Assembly (NCBI GenBank): GCA_020634895.1
Contig: JACKAV010000003.1
Coordinates: 1 to 64,000 of the forward strand
DNA: 64,000 bases
Direction: 5' to 3'
Source of the DNA: Anaerolineales bacterium
GTDB lineage: Bacteria; Chloroflexota; Anaerolineae; Anaerolineales; Villigracilaceae
Each line of letters opens with the position of its first letter. Within the stretch, counting starts at the first letter, position 1. Made by a program: the position numbers and the translations under genes. The notes under the pieces were generated by a model. That model did no database searches, had not been told where the DNA came from, and saw nothing but the letters and a program-made list of their open reading frames with translations. Below are positions 51,115 through 60,340 of this stretch, piece after piece.

Positions 51115-52986
51115 ATGCCCTGGCATTCATCGTCCCTTCGCGCCAAGACCCTGTCCCTTGTTATAGTAGGCGGCATCCTGCTTGGAAGTTGCAGCAGGTT
51201 CGCAGCGCCAACACCAGATGTCCCCCAGCCCGAAGCGGATATAGTCACGAGCGACAGCACGCCCACTCCCATTCACGTTGACCCAGCCAGTGAAGCGGTC
51301 TTTCTATCCATCGAAGAGAATGGATACGCACATCTCTTTGTTTTCCGTTCGCTGAATTTGCAGTTGACCCGCATTACCACCGGCGCATGGAACGACATTA
51401 CACCTGCGCTAAGCCCGGATAGAACCCGCCTTGCCTTCGCTTCAGACCGCGATGGCGATTGGGATTTGTATGTGATGGATTTGAAAACGGGTGATATCAG
51501 GCAGGTGACGAATACGCCGCAATATGACTCTGCTCCATCCTGGTCGCCGGATGCGCAGTGGCTGGCTTTTGAAACCTACCAAAACGACAATCTTGAGATC
51601 GCGGTCGTTAATGTCGATACGGGTGAAGTTGTGCCGTTGACGCAAAACCCCGCGTCAGACCATTCGCCCGCCTGGGCGCCGGATGGACGGCATGTGGCGT
51701 TCATCTCCACCCGTGGCGGCGATAGTGATGTGTGGCTTGCCGATCTTGACCTTATCGGCGATGAGCGTTATCAAAATTTAAGCAATACGCCTTTTGCTTC
51801 AGAGAATAACCCGCTTTGGAATCGTGACGGCTCCAAGTTGTTGTGGTCGTCCATTTCGCAGACGGTCGGCTTTAGCGGTTTGTATATTTGGGAAGCCGCC
51901 ACTCCAGACCGCACTGCCTACTGGGTGGGGGATGGCGGTGTTGGTACATGGAATGAGGCGGCGGATCAGATCATGGCGGTGGTGAGTGCGCCGAATCAAT
52001 ACTTCCTGACTTCATACAATCTCGACGGGAATCTTTTGCTTTCGTCCATCCCACTCAGCGGACCGGTCCGCGGCATGACGTGGGGCAGTGTTGGTCTGCC
52101 TGACCCGTTGCCGGAATCGTTCAACCGAGCCGCGGCAGAAACACCTTCTGCGCTGTGGGCGCCTGTTATCACTCCCGCAGCCGATATTCCAAATCAGCGT
52201 TGGGCTGTGGTTCCCATCAACGATGTGCAGGCTCCTTTCCCTCAGTTGCACGATCTTGTTGATGAGTCTTTCAATGCGCTGCGCCAGCGTGTTTCACAAG
52301 AGACGGGTTGGGATGCGCTTGCCAGTTTGGAGAACGCTTTCGTTCCGCTTACGACCAGTCTCGAACCCGGCATGGATGAAGACTGGCTGTATACGGGGCG
52401 CGCCTTCGCCATCAATTCGCTGATGTCCAACGCAGGCTGGATGGTCTCACTCCGCGAAGATATTGGCGCGCAAACCTACTGGCACGTATACATCCGCTGC
52501 GCCGTGCAGGATGGTTCGATGGGTGAACCCATTCATAATGCGCCGTGGAATTTGAACGCCCGTTACGACCTTGATCCGCGGACATATGAACAGGGCGGCG
52601 ATTATGCGCCGGTCCCTGCCGGATACTGGGTCGATCTGACTTCTCTTGCGCAAGCCTACGGCTGGGAGCGTTTGCCCGCCCTGCCGACCTGGCGTACATA
52701 CTACAAAGGCGCACGCTTTACTACATTCGCTTTAACCGGCGGTTTGACGTGGTATCAAGCCATGCGGGAACTTTACCCGGTGGAAGCCCTTGTGACGCCC
52801 ACAAAGGTTCTTGCACCGACGAATACGCCGACCAACACGCCCACGCTTACGCCGACCATCCGTCCTACGCGTACGCCGCGCATCACGTACACACCGTCGT
52901 TTACGCCGACGATCACGTTGTCGCCGACGTTCACCCCTTTGCCTACATCCACGCCCACTCCGCCGACAATCATTCCAGACGGTTAA
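51115..52986 (+). CDS. PD40/TolB-like beta-propeller lipoprotein
   Basis: 623 residues: a signal peptide with lipobox ILLGSC, a linker, then PD40/TolB-type WD repeats (LAFASDRDGDWDLYVMDLKT, LAFETYQNDNLEIAVVNVDT, VAFISTRGGDSDVWLADLDL), a ~250-residue alpha/beta region and a long Thr/Pro-rich tail (about 50 residues) often found in surface proteins of this group. Probably a surface-exposed protein interacting with polymers or other proteins. An earlier TTG at 51103 is possible. The M23 lipoprotein gene follows after 24 bases. Confidence 0.8.
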   Translation: MPWHSSSLRAKTLSLVIVGGILLGSCSRFAAPTPDVPQPEADIVTSDSTPTPIHVDPASEAVFLSIEENGYAHLFVFRSLNLQLTRITTGAWNDITPALSPDRTRLAFASDRDGDWDLYVMDLKTGDIRQVTNTPQYDSAPSWSPDAQWLAFETYQNDNLEIAVVNVDTGEVVPLTQNPASDHSPAWAPDGRHVAFISTRGGDSDVWLADLDLIGDERYQNLSNTPFASENNPLWNRDGSKLLWSSISQTVGFSGLYIWEAATPDRTAYWVGDGGVGTWNEAADQIMAVVSAPNQYFLTSYNLDGNLLLSSIPLSGPVRGMTWGSVGLPDPLPESFNRAAAETPSALWAPVITPAADIPNQRWAVVPINDVQAPFPQLHDLVDESFNALRQRVSQETGWDALASLENAFVPLTTSLEPGMDEDWLYTGRAFAINSLMSNAGWMVSLREDIGAQTYWHVYIRCAVQDGSMGEPIHNAPWNLNARYDLDPRTYEQGGDYAPVPAGYWVDLTSLAQAYGWERLPALPTWRTYYKGARFTTFALTGGLTWYQAMRELYPVEALVTPTKVLAPTNTPTNTPTLTPTIRPTRTPRITYTPSFTPTITLSPTFTPLPTSTPTPPTIIPDG

Positions 52987-53010
52987 TCTGTTCGGTTATA
53001 AGATTCCCTG

Positions 53011-54090
53011 ATGACCCACAAACGGATTCTTGCCTCGTGCATCCTTCTTTTATTGGCTTCCTGCACTTATGAAATAAGCGCAGAGACACCCGCGCCTGTG
53101 ATTCCCTTTCAAGGGGAGAGTCAGCCTGAGGTCCCGTTTGAGGCGTATATCACTCCGTCGCCGCAGCCGTTCCAATTCAGTCTTCCCACGCCGGGCGCGG
53201 AACCCATCACGAATTGGCGTCCGCCTCTTTACCCCGTGCCGTGGGCGATCTCTCCATATGACCATTTCTTTTTCACCCGTCCCATCGCCGCGGACCAAAC
53301 CAACTGGCCCATTGCGGACTATCGTTACGGCGGCGTGTTCTTTGGGCGCAACATCGTCCATACCGGTGTGGATATTCCCTCGCCGCAAGGTACGCCAATT
53401 ATGGCAGCCGGACCCGGCACTGTGGTTTGGGCGGGGTGGGGACTTTTCCGCGAGACGCCGGGCGATCAAACCGACCCGTATGGTCTGGCGGTTGCGATCC
53501 GACATGATTTTGGCTTCAACGACCAGCAGCTCTATACCGTTTATGCGCACATGAGCCAAATGAACGTGATCGTGGGGCAGCATGTGGAAACAGGCGAAGT
53601 GATCGGCTTTGTAGGCACAACGGGCGCTACGACAGGTCCGCATGTCCATTTTGAAGTGCGCTTCCCGCAGAATTCCTTCTTTTATACATACAACCCCGAG
53701 TTGTGGATCGCTCCACCGCAAGGATGGGGCGTATTGGCTGGGCGTGTTATGGATACCAACGGGGAGTTATTACAGCAGGTGGAAGTGTTGGTTGCGCCGG
53801 AACGCGCTTCACGCACCTTCACGGTTCGGACCTACGGGAAGGCTGGGGCGGTCAACTCAGACCCGTACTATCAGGAGAATTTTGTGCTCGGCGACCTTCC
53901 GGCTGGAATCTACAAGGTTTCGTTCAAATATGAAGGCGAACGTGTACAGACTTGGGTGGAGATCTTCCCCGGGCAGGTTTCGTACTTTACTTTTAGGGGC
54001 AAGGACGGTTTCAGCGGCACACGTCCGCCTGCGCCGACGCTCGATTTTTTGCCCGAAAACCTGCCTGCCACCCCCACGCCCACACCGTGA
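53011..54090 (+). CDS. M23-family peptidase lipoprotein (LytM-like)
   Basis: 359 residues: a signal peptide with lipobox LLASC, a Pro-rich linker, then a LytM/M23 domain with zinc ligands in NIVHTGVDIPSPQGTPIM and HVHFEVRF and the catalytic-type His in VYAHMSQMNV. The C-terminal ~100 residues form a carboxypeptidase-regulatory-like beta sandwich (VLAGRVMDTNGELLQQVEV). It may cut peptidoglycan cross-links or act as an activator if the site is incomplete; the visible ligands look intact. Confidence 0.85.
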   Translation: MTHKRILASCILLLLASCTYEISAETPAPVIPFQGESQPEVPFEAYITPSPQPFQFSLPTPGAEPITNWRPPLYPVPWAISPYDHFFFTRPIAADQTNWPIADYRYGGVFFGRNIVHTGVDIPSPQGTPIMAAGPGTVVWAGWGLFRETPGDQTDPYGLAVAIRHDFGFNDQQLYTVYAHMSQMNVIVGQHVETGEVIGFVGTTGATTGPHVHFEVRFPQNSFFYTYNPELWIAPPQGWGVLAGRVMDTNGELLQQVEVLVAPERASRTFTVRTYGKAGAVNSDPYYQENFVLGDLPAGIYKVSFKYEGERVQTWVEIFPGQVSYFTFRGKDGFSGTRPPAPTLDFLPENLPATPTPTP

Positions 54091-54097
54091 CATTCTC

Positions 54098-54125
54098 TTG
54101 ACAGTCAGAACATCTGTGCTATACT
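54098..54125 (+). promoter_or_regulatory. recA promoter with SOS-like half-degenerate site in the spacer
   Basis: TTGACA (54098-54103), 16-base spacer, TATACT (54120-54125). The spacer contains GAACATCTGTGC (54108-54119), one base off the GAAC-N4-GTTC core seen at 38717. Confidence 0.65.
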
Positions 54126-54204
54126 CGCCACTACTTAGCCTACCTGATCTTTATCACCTTGAACCCTTTTGCGGCTAAGCAAACAAAACTTGGAGATTAA
54201 ACTC

Positions 54205-55320
54205 ATGGCCAGAAAATCCCGCGCAGCATCCGCAGAATCTGCATCCACACAAAATTTAGATAATGCCAAACAAGCCGTCCTCGACAAAGCCGTTGGCGAC
54301 ATCCTTAAACGGTATGGCGATGGTTCCATCATGCGCCTTGGCGAAGCCCACGGCATGGTGACCGAGATCATCCCAACCGGCTCGCTTTCACTCGATATCG
54401 CCCTTGGCGTTGGCGGCATTCCGCGCGGACGCATCACCGAGATCTACGGTCCTGAATCTTCCGGTAAAACCACCCTTTGTTTGCACATCGTCGCTGAAGC
54501 GCAAAAAGCAGGCGGCACCGCAGCCTTCGTCGATATGGAGCACGCGCTCGACCCCGTTTATGCCGCGCGCCTCGGCGTGGACATTGACAACCTGCTCGTC
54601 TCCCAGCCCGATACCGGTGAACAGGCGCTCGAAATTGCCGAAACCCTCGTCCGCTCTGGCGCCGTGGATGTGGTCATTGTCGACTCGGTTGCGGCGCTCG
54701 TTCCACGCTCCGAAATCGAAGGCGACATGGGCGATGCCACCATGGGTGTGCAGGCACGTCTCATGTCTCAGGCGCTCCGCAAATTGAGCGGCGCCATCAA
54801 CCAGACCAAAACCTCGGTCATTTTCACCAACCAACTCCGCCAGAAGATCGGCGTCATGTTCGGCAACCCCGAAACCACCACAGGCGGTCAGGCGCTCAAG
54901 TTCTACGCCTCCGTCCGACTCGATGTTCGCCGCATCCAATCCATCAAATTGGGCGATGAGGTCATCGGTAACCGCACCCGCGTCAAGATCGTCAAGAACA
55001 AGGTTGCGCCTCCGTTCCGCACCGCCGAATTCGACATCATGTTCAACGAAGGCATCTCCAAGAGCGGCGACCTGATCGATCTGGCGACCAAGTTCGAGGT
55101 CATCCAGAAGCGCGGCGCGTTCTACTCCTACGGCGATATCCGCATCGGTCAGGGACGCGAGAACGCCAAAGATTACCTGCGCAGCAATCCCGACCTCATG
55201 GCGGAGATCGAGAGCGTCATCCGGCAAAAATCCATCAGCGGCGAAATTTCCATGCCGTTGGATATGGGTGACGGCGGCGGGTCTGACGACGGTGGTTCAC
55301 CGGACGAAGAAGAAGCGTAA
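54205..55320 (+). CDS. recA: recombinase RecA
   Basis: 371 residues. Walker A GPESSGKT (about 82-89), Walker [14 protein letters not shown], the L2 loop region and [19 protein letters not shown] are all present. It also has the usual RecA N-terminal helix ([21 protein letters not shown]) and an acidic Gly/Asp-rich C-terminal tail. The ATG at 54205 follows ttggag. It drives strand exchange and LexA cleavage in the SOS response; lexA itself is not in the window. Confidence 0.97.
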   Translation: MARKSRAASAESASTQNLDNAKQAVLDKAVGDILKRYGDGSIMRLGEAHGMVTEIIPTGSLSLDIALGVGGIPRGRITEIYGPESSGKTTLCLHIVAEAQKAGGTAAFVDMEHALDPVYAARLGVDIDNLLVSQPDTGEQALEIAETLVRSGAVDVVIVDSVAALVPRSEIEGDMGDATMGVQARLMSQALRKLSGAINQTKTSVIFTNQLRQKIGVMFGNPETTTGGQALKFYASVRLDVRRIQSIKLGDEVIGNRTRVKIVKNKVAPPFRTAEFDIMFNEGISKSGDLIDLATKFEVIQKRGAFYSYGDIRIGQGRENAKDYLRSNPDLMAEIESVIRQKSISGEISMPLDMGDGGGSDDGGSPDEEEA

Positions 55321-55324
55321 AATA

Positions 55325-55354
55325 AAGTGGACACGGAAACGTGTCCACTTTTTC
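55325..55354 (+). terminator. terminator of recA
   Basis: AAGTGGACACG, loop GAAA, CGTGTCCACTT, then TTTCTTTT. Confidence 0.85.
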
Positions 55355-55373
55355 TTTTGAGGATTTGCGCTTC

Positions 55374-55901
55374 ATGCTCCGCCGTTCCCTGTTCCTTCTC
55401 CCATTCCTTTTTCTGGCTGCCGCCTGTTCCCCTCGAACCACGCCGACGCCTTTCCGCCCGCCGACAGCGATTCCGCCCACGCAGCCGCTGCCGACCACAA
55501 CCCCGCTGCCAACACTGGCGCTCCCAACCCTCGAACCGACTCTCGCGGTCACACCGACAGAAGGCACCTGCACCAACGAATTGACCTTCCTCGACGATCT
55601 AACCGTGGAAGACGGCACATCCTTCTCTCCCGGCGCCGCCATCGACAAACAATGGCTTGTGCAAAACGACGGCACCTGTGATTGGGATGCGACTTATGGA
55701 TTGAAGTGGGTGGGCGGCTACACTTTTGGCGTTGCGGAAGAACAACCGCTTTTCCCCGCCCGCGCCGGAGTTCAGGTCACATTGCGGATCGTCTTCACCG
55801 CTCCGGCTGAACCGGGGACATATCAAACCACCTGGCAGGCAATCGACCCGGACGGAAATCTATTCGGGGATACGGTTTATATGGAAATCGTAGTGCAGTA
55901 A
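55374..55901 (+). CDS. small lipoprotein with NBR1-like Ig domain
   Basis: 175 residues: a signal peptide with lipobox LAAAC, a Thr/Pro-rich linker of about 45 residues, then a ~110-residue Ig-like domain with the pattern KQWLVQNDGTCDWDATYGLKW and a final TYQTTWQAIDPDG strand, which matches the NBR1-like Ig domain. Such domains occur often in Chloroflexota surface lipoproteins. The ligand is unknown. The ATG at 55374 gives a clean signal peptide. Confidence 0.8.
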   Translation: MLRRSLFLLPFLFLAAACSPRTTPTPFRPPTAIPPTQPLPTTTPLPTLALPTLEPTLAVTPTEGTCTNELTFLDDLTVEDGTSFSPGAAIDKQWLVQNDGTCDWDATYGLKWVGGYTFGVAEEQPLFPARAGVQVTLRIVFTAPAEPGTYQTTWQAIDPDGNLFGDTVYMEIVVQ

Positions 55902-55910
55902 AACAGCTAA

Positions 55911-55942
55911 AAAACAGTCATGGAGAATTCCATGACTGTTTA
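55911..55942 (-). terminator. terminator of the CoA-binding protein gene
   Basis: AAACAGTCATGGA (55913-55925) and TCCATGACTGTTT (55930-55942), 13-bp perfect stem; read on the minus strand it is followed by TTTT. Confidence 0.7.
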
Positions 55943-55961
55943 CAAGTTTTGTGATTTTTGC

Positions 55962-56453
55962 TCAATTCATTTTTGTAAAACCAAAAAAATTCCAAAGCCC
56001 GCGCATGAATTTATGTCCGCCATCGGGGTTGATGTATTGATTCGGGCACGAGCCGGGGATGACAGCGATGCCATTTGCATTGCATACATCCACAGCGGAT
56101 TGCGAAACGCTGGTTGTGCTTGCGGCGAGTCCCGGTTTCACGCCCATCATGCAATGCATCCAAACATGCTTAACGCCAAGGTCCACGCATTGCTGGACGA
56201 TTTGATCGGTCACCTTGGGGCTGGCGAGAATGAAAACTGCATCCGGCTTGGTCGGGATCGATGTCAGGTCGGGGTAACAAGCGTCGCCCTGGAAAGAGGC
56301 GATGCGCGGGTTGACGGGAAATACTTCATAGCCGCCATCCTTGAATTTTTGGTAAGCGGCGTTGCATCCCGTTTCGCGCTTATCGGATACGCCCACAACG
56401 GCGATCCGTTTTTGAGCAAGAAAATCTTGAACCATTGTATCGAGTTTGGACAT
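55962..56453 (-). CDS. CoA-binding-domain protein (YccU-like)
   Basis: 163 residues, a single Rossmann-type CoA_binding domain. RIAVVGVSDKRETGCNAAYQ is the nucleotide loop; YEVFPVNPRI, DAVFILASPKVT and KHVWMHCMMGVK follow the family order. It would bind CoA or a related nucleotide; function unknown. The C-terminal ~30 residues appear in related proteins too. Diverse single-domain members exist; no fusion with a ligase is present. Confidence 0.82.
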   Translation of the reverse strand: MSKLDTMVQDFLAQKRIAVVGVSDKRETGCNAAYQKFKDGGYEVFPVNPRIASFQGDACYPDLTSIPTKPDAVFILASPKVTDQIVQQCVDLGVKHVWMHCMMGVKPGLAASTTSVSQSAVDVCNANGIAVIPGSCPNQYINPDGGHKFMRGLWNFFGFTKMN

Positions 56454-56558
56454 GAGAAATCTCCTTATGCGTATTTTACGCTCCGCCCTGTGAAAAGTTG
56501 CACTAATAAATTATATGGAATACGCCTCCATTTTCAAGATGATGAACATCATGGATAT

Positions 56559-57455
56559 TTATGGTATGTGCTTTTCAGGCCAGGGGGCAAGCGGCGCAAT
56601 GACGCCTTCGCTTGTTTGTGCGGCGAGCGTATCGAAAAGGGAGCGGGTATGCTCGTCGAGCGGCAGGTATTGATTGAGAAATAACTCGCCATGCGGGGTG
56701 ATGGAAACCGTGGTGGCGGTGGCGTAATTCAACGGACCAAAATCTGCGTGGGTGTAGGTGAATACGTCCACATTGGCTTCACGATCCTGCTCGAATGAAG
56801 AGACCATATTCCAGTATCTGTCAAAAAGCGGATACTCTGTCGGATTCTTAAAGGATTTCATCAGATATTGGAAATAGGGTTTGGCTCGGTATCGTAGGCT
56901 ATTCTCACGGATAAAACGCATCGAACCTACCGCGTATTGGTCCCAGTTTTCTGTGACCTTTGATCTTAACGCGAGTTCCTTTCCGAACATCATGCGGACG
57001 GTGGTATAGCCGCCGGGCAGGGTGGGGGCAGTTTCAAGGATCGCAGGCGTGACCTGAAAGAAAGCGAGCGCAACCATGTTGAGGGCAAGCACATCTGAAT
57101 ATACATCCATGATGAAGGCGGGCAGGCGCAGCTTTTTGATGATGTTTATCATTTTTCCAAGAACTTTTTCAGAGTCGATACTGTCTGTGACAAGGGCTGC
57201 GTTTGGTTGACGGACGATATGTTCCTGTTTTACGCCGCTGGCAGCAAGGAAGAATTCCCGTCGTTCGATGGTGGTTAAATGCAGGGCGTTGGCAAGATTC
57301 ATTAAAAGTTTTGAGTTAAAGTGTTTTTTTACACCGCGTTCGATCTGGCTTATAACAGCGTTCTCGACTTGCGAATGCTCAGCCAGCTCAAACTGGGTCA
57401 GGTTTCTATCCTGTCGAAGAAGGGAAACGAGAATTCCGAATTCAATTCGATCCAT
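56559..57455 (-). CDS. XRE-family transcriptional regulator with MmyB-like sensor domain
   Basis: 298 residues: an N-terminal HTH (VSLLRQDRNLTQFELAEHSQ ... VISQIERGVKKHF) and a ~190-residue C-terminal domain of the MmyB-like ligand-binding type (PAFIMDVYSDVLALNMVAL; ENSLRYRAKPYFQYLMKSF). In MmyB-like regulators this domain binds small hydrophobic ligands such as fatty acids. I chose the start at 57455 (MDRIEFGILVSLL), the beginning of the HTH. Divergent from htpG; the regulated genes are unknown. Confidence 0.83.
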   Translation of the reverse strand: MDRIEFGILVSLLRQDRNLTQFELAEHSQVENAVISQIERGVKKHFNSKLLMNLANALHLTTIERREFFLAASGVKQEHIVRQPNAALVTDSIDSEKVLGKMINIIKKLRLPAFIMDVYSDVLALNMVALAFFQVTPAILETAPTLPGGYTTVRMMFGKELALRSKVTENWDQYAVGSMRFIRENSLRYRAKPYFQYLMKSFKNPTEYPLFDRYWNMVSSFEQDREANVDVFTYTHADFGPLNYATATTVSITPHGELFLNQYLPLDEHTRSLFDTLAAQTSEGVIAPLAPWPEKHIP

Positions 57456-57602
57456 TTGGTTTTGCCTACCTTTAATTTGATTCAAAGATTTTTTTGATTC
57501 GAGTGTAAACTTTTTTGCTGGACATTTCAAGTTCTGGTTGTAAAATAATTCCATTGTGTTTGATGACCTCCGCCTCTGTAGAGACGAGGGGAACTACATT
57601 GG

Positions 57603-57635
57603 AAACCTCAGCCGAAAGGCTGAGGTTTGGTTTTA
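57603..57635 (+). terminator. hairpin upstream of htpG, terminator-like
   Basis: AAACCTCAGCC (57603-57613), loop GAAA, GGCTGAGGTTT (57618-57628), then GGTTTT. It lies between two divergent genes, so it may end a short leader or small RNA made toward htpG. Confidence 0.45.
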
Positions 57636-57709
57636 ATCGCCTTCTCTTACGAAAAATTTATGCTTTCAGGCTATAAATAGGAAAAAATCCATTAGTTGAG
57701 GAGGCAACC

Positions 57710-59563
57710 ATGACGGACACAACAGCCCAACAATTCAATTTTAAAGCAGAGACCAAGCAGCTGCTTCATATTCTTATTCACTCACTGTACAAAGACCGCG
57801 AGGTTTTTTTGCGTGAATTACTTTCGAATGCTTCGGATGCGATCAATCGTCTGCGTTTTGAGATGCTGACGAATCAGAACGTGCTCGACCCGGAAGCGGA
57901 ACTCAGAATCCATATCAAAGTGGATAAAGATGCCCGTACCATCACCATTCAGGATACAGGCATCGGCATGGACCAAGACGAGATCGTGGACCATCTCGGC
58001 ACGATCGCGCAATCGGGCGCGCGCCGTTTTTTGGAGGCTGCCAGAGAAAGCGGACAGGATGCTTCGCAGATGATCGGTCAATTCGGCGTGGGATTCTATT
58101 CGGTCTTTATGGTGGCGGAGTGGGTGAGGGTGACCTCACGCTCGTTCAGACCGGACGCGCAGGCTGTGACCTGGTATGCCACAGGCGACGACTCCTATGA
58201 AGTGAGTCCCGCCGAGATGACAGAACGCGGCACGCGCATCGAGATCAAGCTCAAAGAGGATGCGGCGGAATTTGCCGATGATTTCCGCATCAAGAATATC
58301 GTCAGCAAACATTCAGACTATATCGGCTTTCCGATTTATGTGGGTGACGAAGAAAAGCCTGTCAACAAGCAGACGTCACTGTGGCGCACAGCGCGGAATG
58401 AGATCACTGAAGAGCAATACAAGGATTTCTACCGCCAGACCACGCTCGACTTTGAAGACCCGCTGATGCATATCCACATGGTGACGGATGCGCCGGTGCA
58501 GTTGTATGCGCTGTTGTATTTCCCTGCGAAAGCGGAGCGTAATATGTTTTCGCTGCGCAAAGATGACGGTTTGAAATTGTATTCGCGCAACATTCTCATC
58601 GACGAATACAACAAAGACCTGCTGCCTGAATATCTGCGGTTTGTACAGGGCGTAGTCGACTCGGAGGATCTGCCGCTCAACGTCTCACGTGAGACCGTCC
58701 AATCAAGCGGATTGATGCCGAAGTTGAAGAAGGTGCTTACCAATCAAGTTGTCCGCGAGTTGGAAAATTTGGCAAAGAAAGACACTGAGAAATACGCTGC
58801 TTTCTGGAGTGAGTTTGGCGTGTATCTCAAACAAGGGATTGCCGCCAGCCCTGCAGATACGGATACCATCACGCCGTTGCTGCGTTTCAAGACGAATACC
58901 AACCCTGAAACCTGGTCATCGCTCGATGATTATGTTTCCCGCATGAAAGACGGGCAGAAGGTCATCTATTATATTGTCGGTGAGGATTTCCGATCTGTGC
59001 TGCGGAGCCCGCATTTGGATGCGTTCAAGGCGAATGGCACAGAGGTGTTGCTGCTCACCGAGCCGATGGACTCGTTCATGCTGATGGGCTTGAATAAATA
59101 TAAGGACTACGAGCTGAAAAGCGTCAGCGGGGCGGAGGTCGATGGGGCGGAGCAGCCCAAGGCGGAGTCTGAAGCGGAGAAGATTCCCGAGGGCGATTTC
59201 AATTCGCTCATCGAGAAATTCAAGGAAGTACTCGGCGAGCGCGTCACGGATGTCCGCGCCAGTAATCGGCTGGTCACATCCGTCGCGCGGTTGGTCGATG
59301 CGGATGAAAATTCCAACCCTGAACTTCAGCGTGTGTATAAATATTTGGGCAAGGAATACGAGGTGCCGAAGAAAGTGCTGGAGTTGAATCCTTCACATGA
59401 GATGTTGAAGAACCTTTTGAATACTGAAGGCGAACTGCAGAACATCGTTATCGAACAGGTGTATGACAGCGCACTGCTGGTGGAAGGTTTGCATCCAGAC
59501 CCATCTAGCATGGCGGAGCGGGTGCAGCGCATTATGGAAGCCGCGTTATCAAAGGCGCGTTAA
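57710..59563 (+). CDS. htpG: molecular chaperone HtpG (Hsp90)
   Basis: 617 residues, full length. The GHKL ATP-binding domain shows LLSNASDAINRLRFE, IQDTGIGMDQDEIVDHLG and GQFGVGFYSVFMV, the characteristic Hsp90 boxes. The middle domain carries the RKDDGLKLYSRNILI and NVSRETVQSS segments with the catalytic Arg, and the C-terminal dimerisation domain is complete. A gaggagg ribosome site precedes the ATG. The c-di-GMP riboswitch begins about 90 bases after the stop. Confidence 0.95.
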   Translation: MTDTTAQQFNFKAETKQLLHILIHSLYKDREVFLRELLSNASDAINRLRFEMLTNQNVLDPEAELRIHIKVDKDARTITIQDTGIGMDQDEIVDHLGTIAQSGARRFLEAARESGQDASQMIGQFGVGFYSVFMVAEWVRVTSRSFRPDAQAVTWYATGDDSYEVSPAEMTERGTRIEIKLKEDAAEFADDFRIKNIVSKHSDYIGFPIYVGDEEKPVNKQTSLWRTARNEITEEQYKDFYRQTTLDFEDPLMHIHMVTDAPVQLYALLYFPAKAERNMFSLRKDDGLKLYSRNILIDEYNKDLLPEYLRFVQGVVDSEDLPLNVSRETVQSSGLMPKLKKVLTNQVVRELENLAKKDTEKYAAFWSEFGVYLKQGIAASPADTDTITPLLRFKTNTNPETWSSLDDYVSRMKDGQKVIYYIVGEDFRSVLRSPHLDAFKANGTEVLLLTEPMDSFMLMGLNKYKDYELKSVSGAEVDGAEQPKAESEAEKIPEGDFNSLIEKFKEVLGERVTDVRASNRLVTSVARLVDADENSNPELQRVYKYLGKEYEVPKKVLELNPSHEMLKNLLNTEGELQNIVIEQVYDSALLVEGLHPDPSSMAERVQRIMEAALSKAR

Positions 59564-59651
59564 GGTGGGGGAAACCCTACTTTGCCAAAAGCTTTCAAAA
59601 ATTTCCGTTGCAACTATTTTGCAATGGTCTCTTCTCGTGAGTGCGTGATAT

Positions 59652-59761
59652 AGTGCAATAGACATCCGATAAAGGCAAACCCGGCGAAAGCCGGTGACGC
59701 AAAGCTATGGGTCTACCGTCATCTTGATGACCACGACCGCCAGGCCGCCGAAGATTACACT
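59652..59761 (+). promoter_or_regulatory. cyclic-di-GMP-I (GEMM-I) riboswitch aptamer
   Basis: The conserved core is easily read: ATAAAGGCAAACC, stem CCGGC-GAAA-GCCGG with the GNRA tetraloop (59681-59694), GACGCAAAGCTATGGGTCTACC, then a variable stem (GTCATC...GATGAC) and CGACCGCCAGGCCGCCGAAG, the counterpart of the tetraloop-receptor arm. P1 pairs AGTGCAAT (59652-59659) with ATTACACT (59754-59761). A perfect intrinsic terminator follows at 59775. The target is the secreted-protein gene at 59864 and probably the two genes behind it. Confidence 0.92.
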
Positions 59762-59774
59762 GATGCGTTGTTCT

Positions 59775-59810
59775 ATTAGCCTGGCTTATTTAAGCCAGGC
59801 TAATTTTTTT
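59775..59810 (+). terminator. expression-platform terminator of the c-di-GMP riboswitch
   Basis: ATTAGCCTGGCTT (59775-59787), loop ATTT, AAGCCAGGCTAAT (59792-59804), then seven T: a 13-bp perfect stem, 13 bases after the aptamer and 54 bases before the ATG. Confidence 0.9.
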
Positions 59811-59863
59811 CGGATGGCTGTTTCAACCTTCAAGTTATATCCATACTACCAAGGAGAAAAGCC

Positions 59864-60229
59864 ATGTTCAAAAATTTGAAAGTCCTGTTCGTTGTTGTTG
59901 CTGTTCTCGCTATTGCTGTTGCTTCGTATGCGTTTGCCGATGCCAACACGGTGCCAGATACCAAAGCTGGTGAAGGTCAGGGGGCTGTCACTGGTTATAC
60001 CGTTACGAGCGTTGTGTATAACCTCAATGCTATCGATCCTTCCACGCTGGACAGTGTCGGGTTCGATCTTGGTGCTGCTGCGCTTGCGGGTCAGGTCAAA
60101 GTTCAATTGGTTTCCGGCGGTACATGGTACACCTGCACGCTTGATACCGGTACGGTCTGGGATTGTGACACCACTGGGCTCAGCGTTTCCACCATCGATC
60201 AGCTTCGCGTCGTGGCTGCCAGCAACTAA
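59864..60229 (+). CDS. small secreted protein under riboswitch control
   Basis: 121 residues: a signal peptide of about 25 residues (LKVLFVVVAVLAIAVASYAFA, cleavage likely after AFA) and a ~96-residue mature part of alternating hydrophobic beta pattern with two cysteines (WYTCTL and VWDCDT) that could form a disulfide. No family recognised. The mature sequence is small and Thr/Val/Ser-rich, like matrix, pilin-like or S-layer-associated proteins. Strong aaggag ribosome site. It is the first gene after the c-di-GMP riboswitch and terminator, and is separated from the signal peptidase gene by a long hairpin. Confidence 0.8.
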   Translation: MFKNLKVLFVVVAVLAIAVASYAFADANTVPDTKAGEGQGAVTGYTVTSVVYNLNAIDPSTLDSVGFDLGAAALAGQVKVQLVSGGTWYTCTLDTGTVWDCDTTGLSVSTIDQLRVVAASN

Positions 60230-60250
60230 CCCTCATCGCATCTTTGTAAA

Positions 60251-60316
60251 ACCAGACCTGTTCTGTTTGTGCTCCCTATTTTGAAGGTTGAGGGGAGCAG
60301 GGCAGACAGGTCTGGT
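60251..60316 (+). other. long intercistronic hairpin between secreted protein and signal peptidase genes
   Basis: ACCAGACCTG (60251-60260) pairs exactly with CAGGTCTGGT (60307-60316); inside, TCTG pairs with CAGA and GCTCCC with GGGAGC. No T-run follows. It may stabilise the upstream mRNA or mark a processing site, keeping the small protein more abundant than the peptidase. Confidence 0.7.
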
Positions 60317-60340
60317 CCTGAATAATCCCGTTATGTTCTC

